A stretch of DNA of 64,000 nucleotides, taken from positions 1-64,000 of the forward strand of contig DHKM01000005.1 of NCBI GenBank assembly GCA_002404835.1, read 5' to 3'. Shown here piece by piece: positions 34,916 through 43,458 of this stretch. Source of the DNA: Caryophanales bacterium UBA4694 (GTDB taxonomy: Bacteria; Bacillota_I; Bacilli_A; RFN20; CAG-288). Position 1 is the first letter of the stretch. The number at the start of each line of letters is the position of its first letter. The notes under the pieces were generated by a model. The model was not told where the DNA came from. It made no database searches and saw only the letters and a list, made by a program, of their open reading frames with translations. A program made the translations under genes and the position numbers.

Positions 34916-35292
34916 TGAAGCGTAATCTGATTCTGGCAATTGTCTTTCAGTTGATTGGATGGGCCTTTGTTTTTCTGGTCAGTTGTAATGTCAATTTCCT
35001 ATGGAGTGTTGCTCCTTATACGTTTGGAAAGGTTTTTAATTATGTGGTCTGCTATTTGAGTCTTCTCCTTGCCTGTTTCTTTGAAATCAGACTCAGAAAA
35101 GAAATCGGAGGATTTTATCCGAAACTAGCATGTATTTTAAGCTTCGCTTATTCGATGAGTCTTTTTTCGATTTTCTATTTTCTCAAGTATCTGAACTTCA
35201 ATGTTCTGACCGGATTTTTGCCCTTGACCATTTATATCATCGTAGAAATCGGAATGTCTTGTTATATGTTTGCCTATCTGAAACGGGAATGA
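34915..35292 (+). CDS. Small four-helix membrane protein
   Basis: The 125-residue protein has four predicted membrane helices with short loops and a basic N-terminus. No family is recognised. The TAATG overlap with the preceding secreted protein suggests coupled translation and a shared function. It ends one base before the convergent AlbA_2 gene, with no room for a terminator. Confidence 0.65.
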   Translation: MKRNLILAIVFQLIGWAFVFLVSCNVNFLWSVAPYTFGKVFNYVVCYLSLLLACFFEIRLRKEIGGFYPKLACILSFAYSMSLFSIFYFLKYLNFNVLTGFLPLTIYIIVEIGMSCYMFAYLKRE

Positions 35293-35293
35293 A

Positions 35294-36736
35294 TCATTCT
35301 TTTTCTACCAGGTCTTTGTTTGTTCTGTAACAGGTGGCATTTCCTTCTTTGCTTTGAATCAAATATTGGTTGTCGGCTAGGTTTTTAAGGATTCTTTCCC
35401 TGAAATAGGAGGAGTCCTTTATTCCGATATGGGCTGCGATTTCAGAAATACGCCGTGGTTTCATATAACAGAAGGAAAGAATTTCCTGGTCGTATTTCGT
35501 GCCGTTTGGTATAAGAACGGTTGTTAGGATGGGCAATGAGGCGTCACGGATTCCTTTCTGGTAGGTGAGATCCGGAAGGACGAGCGTGAAGTGATCCGAG
35601 GTTGAAAAAATATATGGCTTATGGAGACTGTCTTCATTTTTGTAGTCTTCCATAATCTTGTCAAATCCTGTTCCTGCTGATTCCATTACGTTGCAGGCAA
35701 CTAGGATTTTGGAAATTAATTCGTTCCTTCTTTTGGATATGATATTGGATAAGTCATATGTCTTTTCTATCTTTTCGCCTCGATAGAAGGATCCCGGTGA
35801 GGATATTTCAAGTCGGTCCTTGAACATGTCGATTTGAATCTGGGTTCCATCAAGATAATAGTCTCTGTGGACGATGGCATTTATGATAGCTTCAAACAAT
35901 GAGCGATGGGGATAGGCATCGATTGTGATATGGGATGTATTCAACTTGAGCAGAGCATGATTCATTCTCTGCTCCAAAAATGAAACCGTATTTTCAATTA
36001 GCGACGTGATGTTTCCGTGGAATTCGTTCTTTGTGACAATACGTTCGCTTCCTCTATTGAAGCCTGAAAATACGGAACATTGGATTGTCGTTTTGTTTCC
36101 GTCGTAGTGATCCATAAAGAATAAGGCACCATTCAGCAAATAATCATCGGAATTCATGAACCCAATGGATTTCAATGATTTTTCTGTCAATGTTTTTCCT
36201 TTGTTGTGCAATCTATAGAATTGAAACAGCATTGAAAAGTCTTTTGCATTGTATTTTATTCCGGATGGCAGGACGTCATATTGTGTGATTTTGCTTTTTA
36301 TGCACATCTCGATTATTTCTTCATAGGTTGCTCCATTTGTGAATCCGTTTCGTCTCATAAAAATTGAAGGTATGTTCTTGAACTTCAAAACGACAGGTTT
36401 GATTGTGGATTCCTCGACTTTTATCCGTATGATATATCTTTTTGACTCGTGTATTTCGTAGGGCAGAAATTCTATTTTCAGGTTTGGACGTGGCAATAGG
36501 TGTTCGTTGACTTGATTGTTGAAATAGTTTCTTTCGTTGTCTGCGGATTTTTGATCGAAGCCGATGAGTTTTCCGGTTTTGTCTTCCACACCGATATAGA
36601 GTTCACCGCCTTCGGCATTGGCAAAACCGGCTATGGTTTTAAGCCAACCAATGATGTCTGTTCGATTGAGCATTGCCTTGCATTCCAATTTATCGTTTTC
36701 TATATAAGAAGAGTGAATCAAATCTTCTAAGTTCAT
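35294..36736 (-). CDS. AlbA_2 (Schlafen-like) domain transcriptional regulator
   Basis: The 480-residue protein has an N-terminal AlbA_2 domain (ENDKLECKAML near residue 13; GFANAEGGELYIGVEDKTG near 37). A central HATPase_c_4-like part follows, with PHRSLFEAIINAIVHRDYY near 268 and LEISSPGSF near 306. The C-terminus has a winged-helix segment (RRISEIAAHIGI, near 430). Such proteins are annotated as putative RecG-like regulators; the ligand is unknown. A six-copy repeat lies across its promoter, so autoregulation is likely. AAAGAGGT precedes the ATG. Confidence 0.82.
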   Translation of the reverse strand: MNLEDLIHSSYIENDKLECKAMLNRTDIIGWLKTIAGFANAEGGELYIGVEDKTGKLIGFDQKSADNERNYFNNQVNEHLLPRPNLKIEFLPYEIHESKRYIIRIKVEESTIKPVVLKFKNIPSIFMRRNGFTNGATYEEIIEMCIKSKITQYDVLPSGIKYNAKDFSMLFQFYRLHNKGKTLTEKSLKSIGFMNSDDYLLNGALFFMDHYDGNKTTIQCSVFSGFNRGSERIVTKNEFHGNITSLIENTVSFLEQRMNHALLKLNTSHITIDAYPHRSLFEAIINAIVHRDYYLDGTQIQIDMFKDRLEISSPGSFYRGEKIEKTYDLSNIISKRRNELISKILVACNVMESAGTGFDKIMEDYKNEDSLHKPYIFSTSDHFTLVLPDLTYQKGIRDASLPILTTVLIPNGTKYDQEILSFCYMKPRRISEIAAHIGIKDSSYFRERILKNLADNQYLIQSKEGNATCYRTNKDLVEKE

Positions 36737-36756
36737 ATTTCATACCTCTTTGAACT

Positions 36757-36823
36757 ACTTCAAAGTTTACTTCAAAGTCACTTCAAAGTCAACTTCAAAG
36801 TCACTTCAAAGTCGCTTCAAAGT
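36757..36823. repeat. Six-copy phased operator array
   Basis: Six copies of ACTTCAAAGT start at 36757, 36769, 36780, 36792, 36803 and 36814 (the last with G for A). Start-to-start distances are 12, 11, 12, 11 and 11, about one helical turn. The unit is itself nearly palindromic (ACTT..AAGT). The array covers the probable AlbA_2 promoter. Confidence 0.9.
36764..36792 (-). promoter_or_regulatory. Promoter of the AlbA_2 gene inside the repeat array
   Basis: TTGACT (36792-36787), a 17-base spacer and TAAACT (36769-36764) on the minus strand give a start near 36757. Both boxes are built from repeat units, so a bound protein would block polymerase. Confidence 0.6.
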
Positions 36824-36861
36824 TTATCGGCAATCTCATAGCAGAATATGAGCTATGACAT

Positions 36862-36886
36862 AAAAAATCCCCGTTTTACCGGGGAT
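36862..36886 (-). terminator. Terminator of the MATE gene
   Basis: Stem ATCCCCG/CGGGGAT (36867-36873 with 36880-36886) followed on the minus strand by six T residues. Confidence 0.85.
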
Positions 36887-36892
36887 ACGATT

Positions 36893-38398
36893 TTATTTTA
36901 GCTGAAGTTTCTTATTTCCGTGATAATCGGGATCATTCTTGTTGAAGAATACGGTTTTGATCAATGGAACGATCATGATGCTGACTGCGGCTATCCAGGC
37001 AAGCGGATCGGCAAGGCTGACTGCGATGAAGCTCAGACTGCTTGCGGATGAGTTGATCGGACCGCCGTTAACAAGCTGTGGTAGGAAGAGACAGCAGACG
37101 GTTCTGGCAGCGAGTTCTCCGATTCCGGCAAGGAACGGGAACAGAGGATGGTTCAGGCCCTGAAGGGAATGTCTGCAGATGAATAGAACAAGCAAGATCA
37201 GATCGCATGGAACACAAAGATACAGATAGAGGTTTCCGTAATGGATGGCTTCCGGTGTGATGTTGTCTGGCTTGAGGAAGATGTGCATGTAAGCTCCGTT
37301 GATGGTGATAAGAAGACCTACTGCGGTAAGGATGGCATAGCTGATCAGTCCGATGGTACTTCCGATGATGAGCCCTTTTTTGATTCGCTTGTATTCTCCA
37401 GCACCTTGGTTCTGACCGAGATAAGTCATCATGGCGATTGCAATGGATTGGTAGACGTTCATGATCATAAGGTTGATCTTGCAGGCAATGGAGTACCCGA
37501 CCTGTGCCGGGGTTCCGACAACCAGGGTTCCACTTGCCGTATAGTCAAAGGCGATGACTCCCATCTGCATGATGATGACGCCGATTTCGAGAATGGAAGA
37601 CTGTAGACCTAAAGGAAGACCAAGCTTCAGATGGTCGATGATAAAGTCGGAACTGACTTTCAGATCTCCCTTCTGATAATGCAGATAATCGTACTTCTTG
37701 AAAGCGTAGATGAAGCAGGCGACTGTGGCTAAGGCTTCGGCAAGAACGGTCGCCCAGGCACTGCCGACAACACCCCACTTCAGAGGAACGATGAATAGCC
37801 AGTCAAGGAAGATGTTCAGTATGACGCCGAGAATCAAGAAGATAAAAGGAGTGAAGCTATCACCTAAGGCTCGGAGGTTGGAAAAGATGAAGTTGTAGAA
37901 CATATTGGCGAAAATTCCCAAAAAGATGATGAAGAGATAGTCGTGAGCGGATTCGTAGAGGAGCTGTTGGTTGGCATCAATCTCGCTTGGATTGATTTTC
38001 ATAAGACTTAACAAACCATTTGTTCCCAAACAGAAGCCGATGGTTAGAAGAACGGTCATGACTAAGCAAAGCAAGAATTGATTATAGAAACTTTTTCTTG
38101 CGTTGTTTAAGTTGTTCTCTCCGATTTTATGAGAGATAACAACAGAAAATCCTGAAGTTACACCGATACAGAACTGAAGTGCTATAGAACTAAGACATCC
38201 GACATCGTTGATACCTGCAATCTCGTAAGGACCGAGGTTTTGACCGACTATGATAGCATCTGTCAATGTAAATAGCTGTTGGAAGACAAGACTTAGAAGA
38301 ATCGGAACCATGAAAAGAAGGATGTCTTTTGTGATGTTTCCTTTTGTTAAATCAATCGGATCGAATAGTTTTTTGAATTTTTGCCAAATATTACCCAT
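36893..38398 (-). CDS. MATE-family efflux transporter
   Basis: The 501-residue protein has about twelve membrane helices and the MATE pattern: PILLSLVFQQLFTLTDAIIVGQNLG near residue 32 and its second-half counterpart with YQSIAIAMMTYLGQNQGAGEY near 315. MATE proteins export cationic drugs or metabolites using Na+ or H+ gradients. AGGTGA precedes the ATG. A promoter and an inverted repeat lie just upstream, and the gene has its own terminator. Confidence 0.9.
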   Translation of the reverse strand: MGNIWQKFKKLFDPIDLTKGNITKDILLFMVPILLSLVFQQLFTLTDAIIVGQNLGPYEIAGINDVGCLSSIALQFCIGVTSGFSVVISHKIGENNLNNARKSFYNQFLLCLVMTVLLTIGFCLGTNGLLSLMKINPSEIDANQQLLYESAHDYLFIIFLGIFANMFYNFIFSNLRALGDSFTPFIFLILGVILNIFLDWLFIVPLKWGVVGSAWATVLAEALATVACFIYAFKKYDYLHYQKGDLKVSSDFIIDHLKLGLPLGLQSSILEIGVIIMQMGVIAFDYTASGTLVVGTPAQVGYSIACKINLMIMNVYQSIAIAMMTYLGQNQGAGEYKRIKKGLIIGSTIGLISYAILTAVGLLITINGAYMHIFLKPDNITPEAIHYGNLYLYLCVPCDLILLVLFICRHSLQGLNHPLFPFLAGIGELAARTVCCLFLPQLVNGGPINSSASSLSFIAVSLADPLAWIAAVSIMIVPLIKTVFFNKNDPDYHGNKKLQLK

Positions 38399-38411
38399 AT
38401 AAGATTCACCT

Positions 38412-38455
38412 TTGAATATCGTTCAATAGAATAATGATTTTTTGTTTTAATTCAA
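38412..38455 (-). promoter_or_regulatory. MATE promoter with overlapping inverted repeat
   Basis: TTGAAT (38455-38450), 16 bases and TATTCT (38433-38428) form a promoter with a start near 38421. The inverted repeat TTGAA-TATCG-TTCAA (38412-38426) covers that start, as a TetR- or MarR-type operator would. Confidence 0.5.
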
Positions 38456-38501
38456 GTCCGTATAAGCGCTTTTAGGATAAATTGTATTTATGCTCACACA
38501 T

Positions 38502-38526
38502 AAGAAAAGCCAGGCTTTCGCCTGGC
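38502..38526 (-). terminator. Terminator of serS
   Basis: Stem GCCAGGC/GCCTGGC (38509-38515 with 38520-38526) followed on the minus strand by TTTTCTT. Confidence 0.85.
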
Positions 38527-38539
38527 AGAAGGTTTGATG

Positions 38540-39862
38540 TTATTTGATGACATCCATATGCATATATGGACGCAGGACTTCCGGAACTGTGATACTTCCA
38601 TCTTCGTTCTGATAATTTTCGATGATGGCTGCAACGGTTCTTCCGACAGCGAGTCCGGAACCATTCAAGGTATGGACGAATTCGGTCTTGCTGTCCTTGC
38701 TTCTCTTGAAACGGATATTCATACGTCTTGCCTGGTAATCCGTGTCATTGGAGCAGGAGGAGATTTCTTTGTAGACTTTGGTGGTAGGAACCCACTTTCC
38801 ATCTTTCTCTTCATAGTCGTTATAGGAAGGCATCCAGACTTCGATGTCATAGCACTTTGCTGCCGAGAATCCGACATCTCCGGTGGACAGACAAACACGA
38901 CGATAAGGAAGCTTGAGGAGTTCGAGGATTCTTTCGGCTTCTTCGGTCATGGATTCAAGTTCTTCAAAGGAATGTTCCGGAAGAGAGAATTTGACCATTT
39001 CGACTTTCTGGAACTGGTGCTGACGGATGATACCTCTGGTATCTCTTCCGGCGGCTCCGGCTTCGGCACGGAAGCAGGAGGAGTAGGCACAGAATCTCTT
39101 CGGAAGATCGTCGGCAGAGAGGATTTCGTCACGATAAAGATTGGTAACAGGAACTTCAGCTGTCGGAATCAGCCAATATTCTTCGCCGGTGTTGTTTGTC
39201 ATATAGGCCTGATCGGCAAATTTTGGAAGCTGACCGGTACCCGTCAGGGATGCTGTATTTACAAGATAAGGAGGAAGGACTTCTGTGAACCCGTTTGCGA
39301 CATGGGTATCCAACATAAAGGCTGCGACACTTCTTTCAAGTTTGGCAAAGGCACCCATATAGAAGGTGAAGCGGGAACCTGTGACTTTGGCAGCTCTATC
39401 GACATCGAATCCGCCAAGTCTCTGACCGATTTCCCAATGGGCAAGCGGCTTGAAAGTGAAGGTTGTCGGTTCAGAATAGTATTTCTCAGGACGATTGAAG
39501 GTATCGTCTGTTCCAATCGGAAGCGATTTGTCCGGGAGATTCGGAGTCTTGAGCATCATCTCACGGATTTCTTCTTCGACTTCGGCTCTTTCTTTGTCGA
39601 GTCTTGCCATTTCTTCTTTGTCGAAGGAAATCTTCTTCATGAGCTCATTGGCTTCTGCGTCCTTGTGCTGAGCTTTGAGCTTTCCGATGTTCTTGGACTG
39701 AGTGTTTCTTTCTGCTTTCAGGGCTTCTGCCTTGACAATGCAGTCTCTTCTTTTCTGATCAAGAACCGGTAATTCTCTAAGGTAGGAGAAGTCTCCGGTT
39801 CTGGTAGTGAGGCGTTCTATGACTTCGTCGAGGTTGTCGATGACATATTTCACATCTAACAT
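38540..39862 (-). CDS. serS: Serine--tRNA ligase
   Basis: SerRS charges tRNA-Ser. The 440-residue enzyme has the N-terminal coiled-coil arm (about residues 30-100) and the class II motifs: FRAEAGAAGRDTRGIIRQHQ near 270 and NGSGLAVGRTVAAIIEN near 401. The usual KTYD of the acceptor site is KCYD. GGAG precedes the ATG. No T-box leader fits into the short space upstream. It is next to gyrA apart from one small gene, a neighbourhood common near Bacillota origins. Confidence 0.96.
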   Translation of the reverse strand: MLDVKYVIDNLDEVIERLTTRTGDFSYLRELPVLDQKRRDCIVKAEALKAERNTQSKNIGKLKAQHKDAEANELMKKISFDKEEMARLDKERAEVEEEIREMMLKTPNLPDKSLPIGTDDTFNRPEKYYSEPTTFTFKPLAHWEIGQRLGGFDVDRAAKVTGSRFTFYMGAFAKLERSVAAFMLDTHVANGFTEVLPPYLVNTASLTGTGQLPKFADQAYMTNNTGEEYWLIPTAEVPVTNLYRDEILSADDLPKRFCAYSSCFRAEAGAAGRDTRGIIRQHQFQKVEMVKFSLPEHSFEELESMTEEAERILELLKLPYRRVCLSTGDVGFSAAKCYDIEVWMPSYNDYEEKDGKWVPTTKVYKEISSCSNDTDYQARRMNIRFKRSKDSKTEFVHTLNGSGLAVGRTVAAIIENYQNEDGSITVPEVLRPYMHMDVIK

Positions 39863-39930
39863 ATGATTATCTCCTTGTTTATCAATATAAATATAGACTT
39901 ATGGTTTGTTGTTATCAAGATAGAGATGAT

Positions 39931-40791
39931 TTAAAGATTTGAAATGAAGTGATACAAAGACGGAAAATCTTCTGGAAATATGGCGTTCAGTTTCTTTAAC
40001 AGAGCTAGGTTGAATGAGGGTTTAAAGGAAAGAATCGGCGTATTTGTGGAAGAAAAATCGTAAAGAACATTCGGAAAACACTGAGATCGGGTATAAAGAA
40101 GAAGACAGTCGACACTATGGGTTGCGGAACGATAGAGTTCTTCTGGCATTACATCCAGGAAGAGCAGGTTATTCATGGTCGCCATGCTCTCCTTCTTTTT
40201 CTCTTTGATGGATGACATGTCCAAACTTCCGAAACAGAGGAATCTTTTGTCTGGAGAGAGCATTGCCAGCTTTTCGATTTTATCGATATCTTTTTTTGAG
40301 AAATCGTTTCCCATGAAAAGAATCAGCTTGGTTTCGTCATCAATCTGATAGTAAGAACGGAAGCTTTTCCGCTCGCTTTCCAATGGGATTTCATCGCGGT
40401 AGGTCTCCTCCAATTCAAGGAGCTGGATTTTGTCTTCTTTGAATCCGGAGTTGAGAAGGAAGTCTTTCTGTTCTTTGGTGTAGACAAGCAGCCCATCTGC
40501 TCGATGGTAGGCATTTAAGGCATCGCTTGTCAAAGATACTTTTCTTGATTCAGGACAGATGACGTCTTCAGGATCGGATAGGGCAAGGATGTTTACTCGA
40601 TCGCCAGGCTTTACTTCTTTGCTCAGATAACAGTAGTCGTATCCGGACGGAAAAAGAATAATGTCTCTTTTCTCATTCGGATCTAAGGTAAATGGGAGAC
40701 TATGACGTCTTAGGTTTGCGATGAGGTTTTGCTTTACGACATAGCTGAAAGAATCTTTCAGATGCGGTTTATGGAAAGAAAGATAAATCAT
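39931..40791 (-). CDS. Glycosyltransferase-like protein
   Basis: The 286-residue protein resembles a GT-B glycosyltransferase in layout. Residues 90-110 (YHRADGLLVYTKEQKDFLL) look like the linker seen in GT4 enzymes, followed by LILFMGNDFSKKDIDKI and VMPEELYRSATHSVDCLLLYT near 220. The N-terminal domain is short and no full catalytic E-x7-E is clear, so it may be inactive or misassigned. AGGAGG precedes the ATG and it follows gyrA by 15 bases, so it is the last gene of the gyr operon. Confidence 0.5.
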   Translation of the reverse strand: MIYLSFHKPHLKDSFSYVVKQNLIANLRRHSLPFTLDPNEKRDIILFPSGYDYCYLSKEVKPGDRVNILALSDPEDVICPESRKVSLTSDALNAYHRADGLLVYTKEQKDFLLNSGFKEDKIQLLELEETYRDEIPLESERKSFRSYYQIDDETKLILFMGNDFSKKDIDKIEKLAMLSPDKRFLCFGSLDMSSIKEKKKESMATMNNLLFLDVMPEELYRSATHSVDCLLLYTRSQCFPNVLYDFSSTNTPILSFKPSFNLALLKKLNAIFPEDFPSLYHFISNL

Positions 40792-40806
40792 AGCCCCTCC
40801 TTTTTA

Positions 40807-43443
40807 TTATTCTTCGTCGGATGAATCGTCTTCGGTTGCTCTTTCAAGCAGAGCATCCAATGCTTTCTTGTCGTCTTCTTCCTGTTTTTCTTCTGCCTTA
40901 TCTTCGATTTCCGGCAGAGTTGCTTCGTAGTCACTTTCGCTCGGAAGAATCGAACAGGAGGAAATCTCTTCTCCGCTTCTTAAGGTCATGACCTTGATAC
41001 CCATGGTATTTCTGGACATTTCCCTGAATTGACTGAGACTTGTTCTGAAGGTGGTTCCTTGGTTGGTGATGATGATGATATCTTCGTCTCCGTGGACATT
41101 CTTGATGGTTACGAGTTTTCCGTTCTTTTCGCCTTCACGGATTGTCTTTACACCTTTTCCGCCACGGCTTGTGATTCTATATTCGGTGCAGTCTGTGATT
41201 TTTCCATATCCGTTTTCGGTCAGGGAGAAAATCTTATTTCCTTCAATAGAGGAGACAACGCCGACAATCTTTTCGTTTTCGGGAATATCCATACCGCGGA
41301 CACCGGCCGCATTTCTTCCCATACAGCGAACGTCGCTTTCATAGAAGCTACAGACTTTGCCTTCACTGGAAGCAAGGCTTACGATGGCATTCCCATTGGT
41401 GCATTTGACGTCAAGAAGGCTATCTCCTTCTCGTAGCGCAATTGCATTCTTTCCGTTGGATTTGATGTTTTCGAATTCTTTTCCGGAAACTCTCTTGACG
41501 ACACCTTTTTCAGTAGAGAAGAAGAGGAATGATTTTTCATAGTCATCCATGGAGATGATGGAGTTGATTTTCTCTCCATCGAGAAGTCTGAGGAAGTTGA
41601 CAACCGGGATGCCTTTGCTGACTCTTCCGCCTTCCTGAATCTGGTAACCTCTGCATTGGTAGACTCTACCAGTGTTGGTGAAGAAGAGGACGTCAGTTTT
41701 GGTTCTGCTATGGCGGAGGATTTCTACTTCATCGTTATCCTTTGTCTGCATTCCCTTGACTCCGACCCCGCCTCTGTTCTGAGCACGGAATTCGCTTGGA
41801 TCAACTCTCTTGATGTATCCGGCCTTGGTAAGGATGATAAGGATTTCTTTATTCGGAATCAAATCTTCATCGGATTCATCATAGTCGGAATCGGATATTT
41901 CTGTTCTTCTGTCGTCTCCGTATTTTTTCTTGATTTCTTCCAATTCATCAATCAAAGTATCTTCCAAAACACTCTGACTAGAAAGTATGAGGTTGTATCT
42001 CTCACAATCTTTCGTGAGTCCGTTCTTTTCATCAAGATATTTCTGATATTCAAGACCAGTGAGTTTTCTCAGCGTCATGTCGAGAATGGCCTTGCACTGA
42101 ATATCGTCGAGATGGAATCTTTCTTCCAATCTTGCTGTGGCTTCTTCATTGGTTTTGGAGGAACGGATGATGTGGATGGCTTCGTCGATGGCGTCGGAGA
42201 TGGCGATGATACCATCAAGGATATGAATCCTGTCGCTTGCTTTTTTCAGGTCAAACTGAGTGCGTCTGGTAATAATCTGTTCCTGGAATTTGATATAGAT
42301 ATCCAAAGCCTGACGCATGGTAAGGACCTTCGGAGTGCCATTATCGATGGCAAGCATGTTAACGGGGAAGTTGCTTTGAAGCGCAGTGTAATGGAAAAGA
42401 TGATTCAGAACAAGATCAGGGATTGCCCCTTTCTTAAGGATGACAACAAAATGAGTTCCCATTTTCTGAGATGAATAGTCGGCCACACTTGCGATACCAT
42501 CGATGGTCTTGTTGTCGGCTAAATCGGCGATATGCTTGGCAAGATCTCTCTTGTTGACCATATATGGGAGTTCGTAGAAGACGATTTCATAGTGTCCGTT
42601 TTTCTCTTCCATCCGGTATTTGGCACGGACCTTGACCGAACCTCTTCCGGTTTCGTAATAGCGGCGGATTCCGCTTCTTCCGAGAATGGTTCCACCACCC
42701 GGGAAATCGGGGCCTTTCATGATTCCCATGATGTCGAGCGTCGACATTTCAGGATTCTTGATCAAAGCTTGGACGCAGGAAATCGTTTCTCTGAGGTTAT
42801 GCGGAGGAATCGAGGTTGCCATACCGACAGCAATACCTGAGGTCTCGTTGCAAAGAAGGTTCGGGAAACGGGAGGGAAGAACGGTCGGTTCTTTGCCTTC
42901 TGCATCGTAGGTATCCATGAAAGGAACAGTGTCCTTTTCGATGTCCTTGCACATTTCCAAAGCAATTTTAGAAAGTCTTGCTTCGGTGTAACGGGAAGCT
43001 GCTGGTTCGTCGCCATCCGGCGATCCGAAGTTTCCGTGACCTTGGACGAGTGTATAACGCATTGCGAAATCCTGGGCAAGACGGCACATGGCAAGATAAA
43101 TGGCGGAATCACCATGTGGGTGATATTTACCCATGACGTCGCCGACGACACGGGCACTCTTCTTGAATGGCTTGTCTGGAGTGACACCCATATCGTACAT
43201 ATCGAAGATGATACGTCTTTGGACCGGCTTCATTCCGTCTCTTGCATCCGGGACGGAACGGGATGTTAAAGTGGATACGGCATAGTCGAGGAAAGATGCT
43301 TTTACTTCTTTTCCGAATTCATCCGGAGTAATACCAGCTACGATACCTTCCTGTAAACCGACGATTCCGGCTCCCGTATCGGAGGTCTGGCTATCCTTGT
43401 TTTCGATGGTTTCTTTTTCTGCTTTGTTTTCTTCTTCAGCCAT
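40807..43443 (-). CDS. gyrA: DNA gyrase subunit A
   Basis: GyrA cleaves and rejoins DNA during supercoiling. The 878-residue protein has a 45-residue acidic N-terminal extension, the active-site Tyr in ASRYTEARL near residue 155, and a beta-pinwheel C-terminal domain with a GyrA box in variant form QNRGGVG near 590. The C-terminus is acidic, an arrangement that tunes activity in some gyrases. It follows gyrB by 15 bases and has AGGAGG before its ATG. Confidence 0.96.
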   Translation of the reverse strand: MAEEENKAEKETIENKDSQTSDTGAGIVGLQEGIVAGITPDEFGKEVKASFLDYAVSTLTSRSVPDARDGMKPVQRRIIFDMYDMGVTPDKPFKKSARVVGDVMGKYHPHGDSAIYLAMCRLAQDFAMRYTLVQGHGNFGSPDGDEPAASRYTEARLSKIALEMCKDIEKDTVPFMDTYDAEGKEPTVLPSRFPNLLCNETSGIAVGMATSIPPHNLRETISCVQALIKNPEMSTLDIMGIMKGPDFPGGGTILGRSGIRRYYETGRGSVKVRAKYRMEEKNGHYEIVFYELPYMVNKRDLAKHIADLADNKTIDGIASVADYSSQKMGTHFVVILKKGAIPDLVLNHLFHYTALQSNFPVNMLAIDNGTPKVLTMRQALDIYIKFQEQIITRRTQFDLKKASDRIHILDGIIAISDAIDEAIHIIRSSKTNEEATARLEERFHLDDIQCKAILDMTLRKLTGLEYQKYLDEKNGLTKDCERYNLILSSQSVLEDTLIDELEEIKKKYGDDRRTEISDSDYDESDEDLIPNKEILIILTKAGYIKRVDPSEFRAQNRGGVGVKGMQTKDNDEVEILRHSRTKTDVLFFTNTGRVYQCRGYQIQEGGRVSKGIPVVNFLRLLDGEKINSIISMDDYEKSFLFFSTEKGVVKRVSGKEFENIKSNGKNAIALREGDSLLDVKCTNGNAIVSLASSEGKVCSFYESDVRCMGRNAAGVRGMDIPENEKIVGVVSSIEGNKIFSLTENGYGKITDCTEYRITSRGGKGVKTIREGEKNGKLVTIKNVHGDEDIIIITNQGTTFRTSLSQFREMSRNTMGIKVMTLRSGEEISSCSILPSESDYEATLPEIEDKAEEKQEEDDKKALDALLERATEDDSSDEE

Positions 43444-43458
43444 TTTCTTTTCCTCCTA

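Noticed and set aside
38534..39772. 412-codon plus-strand frame
   Set aside because: Antisense to serS, no motif and low-complexity composition.
39863..39930. T-box leader for serS
   Set aside because: The space is too short and the conserved T-box sequence is absent.
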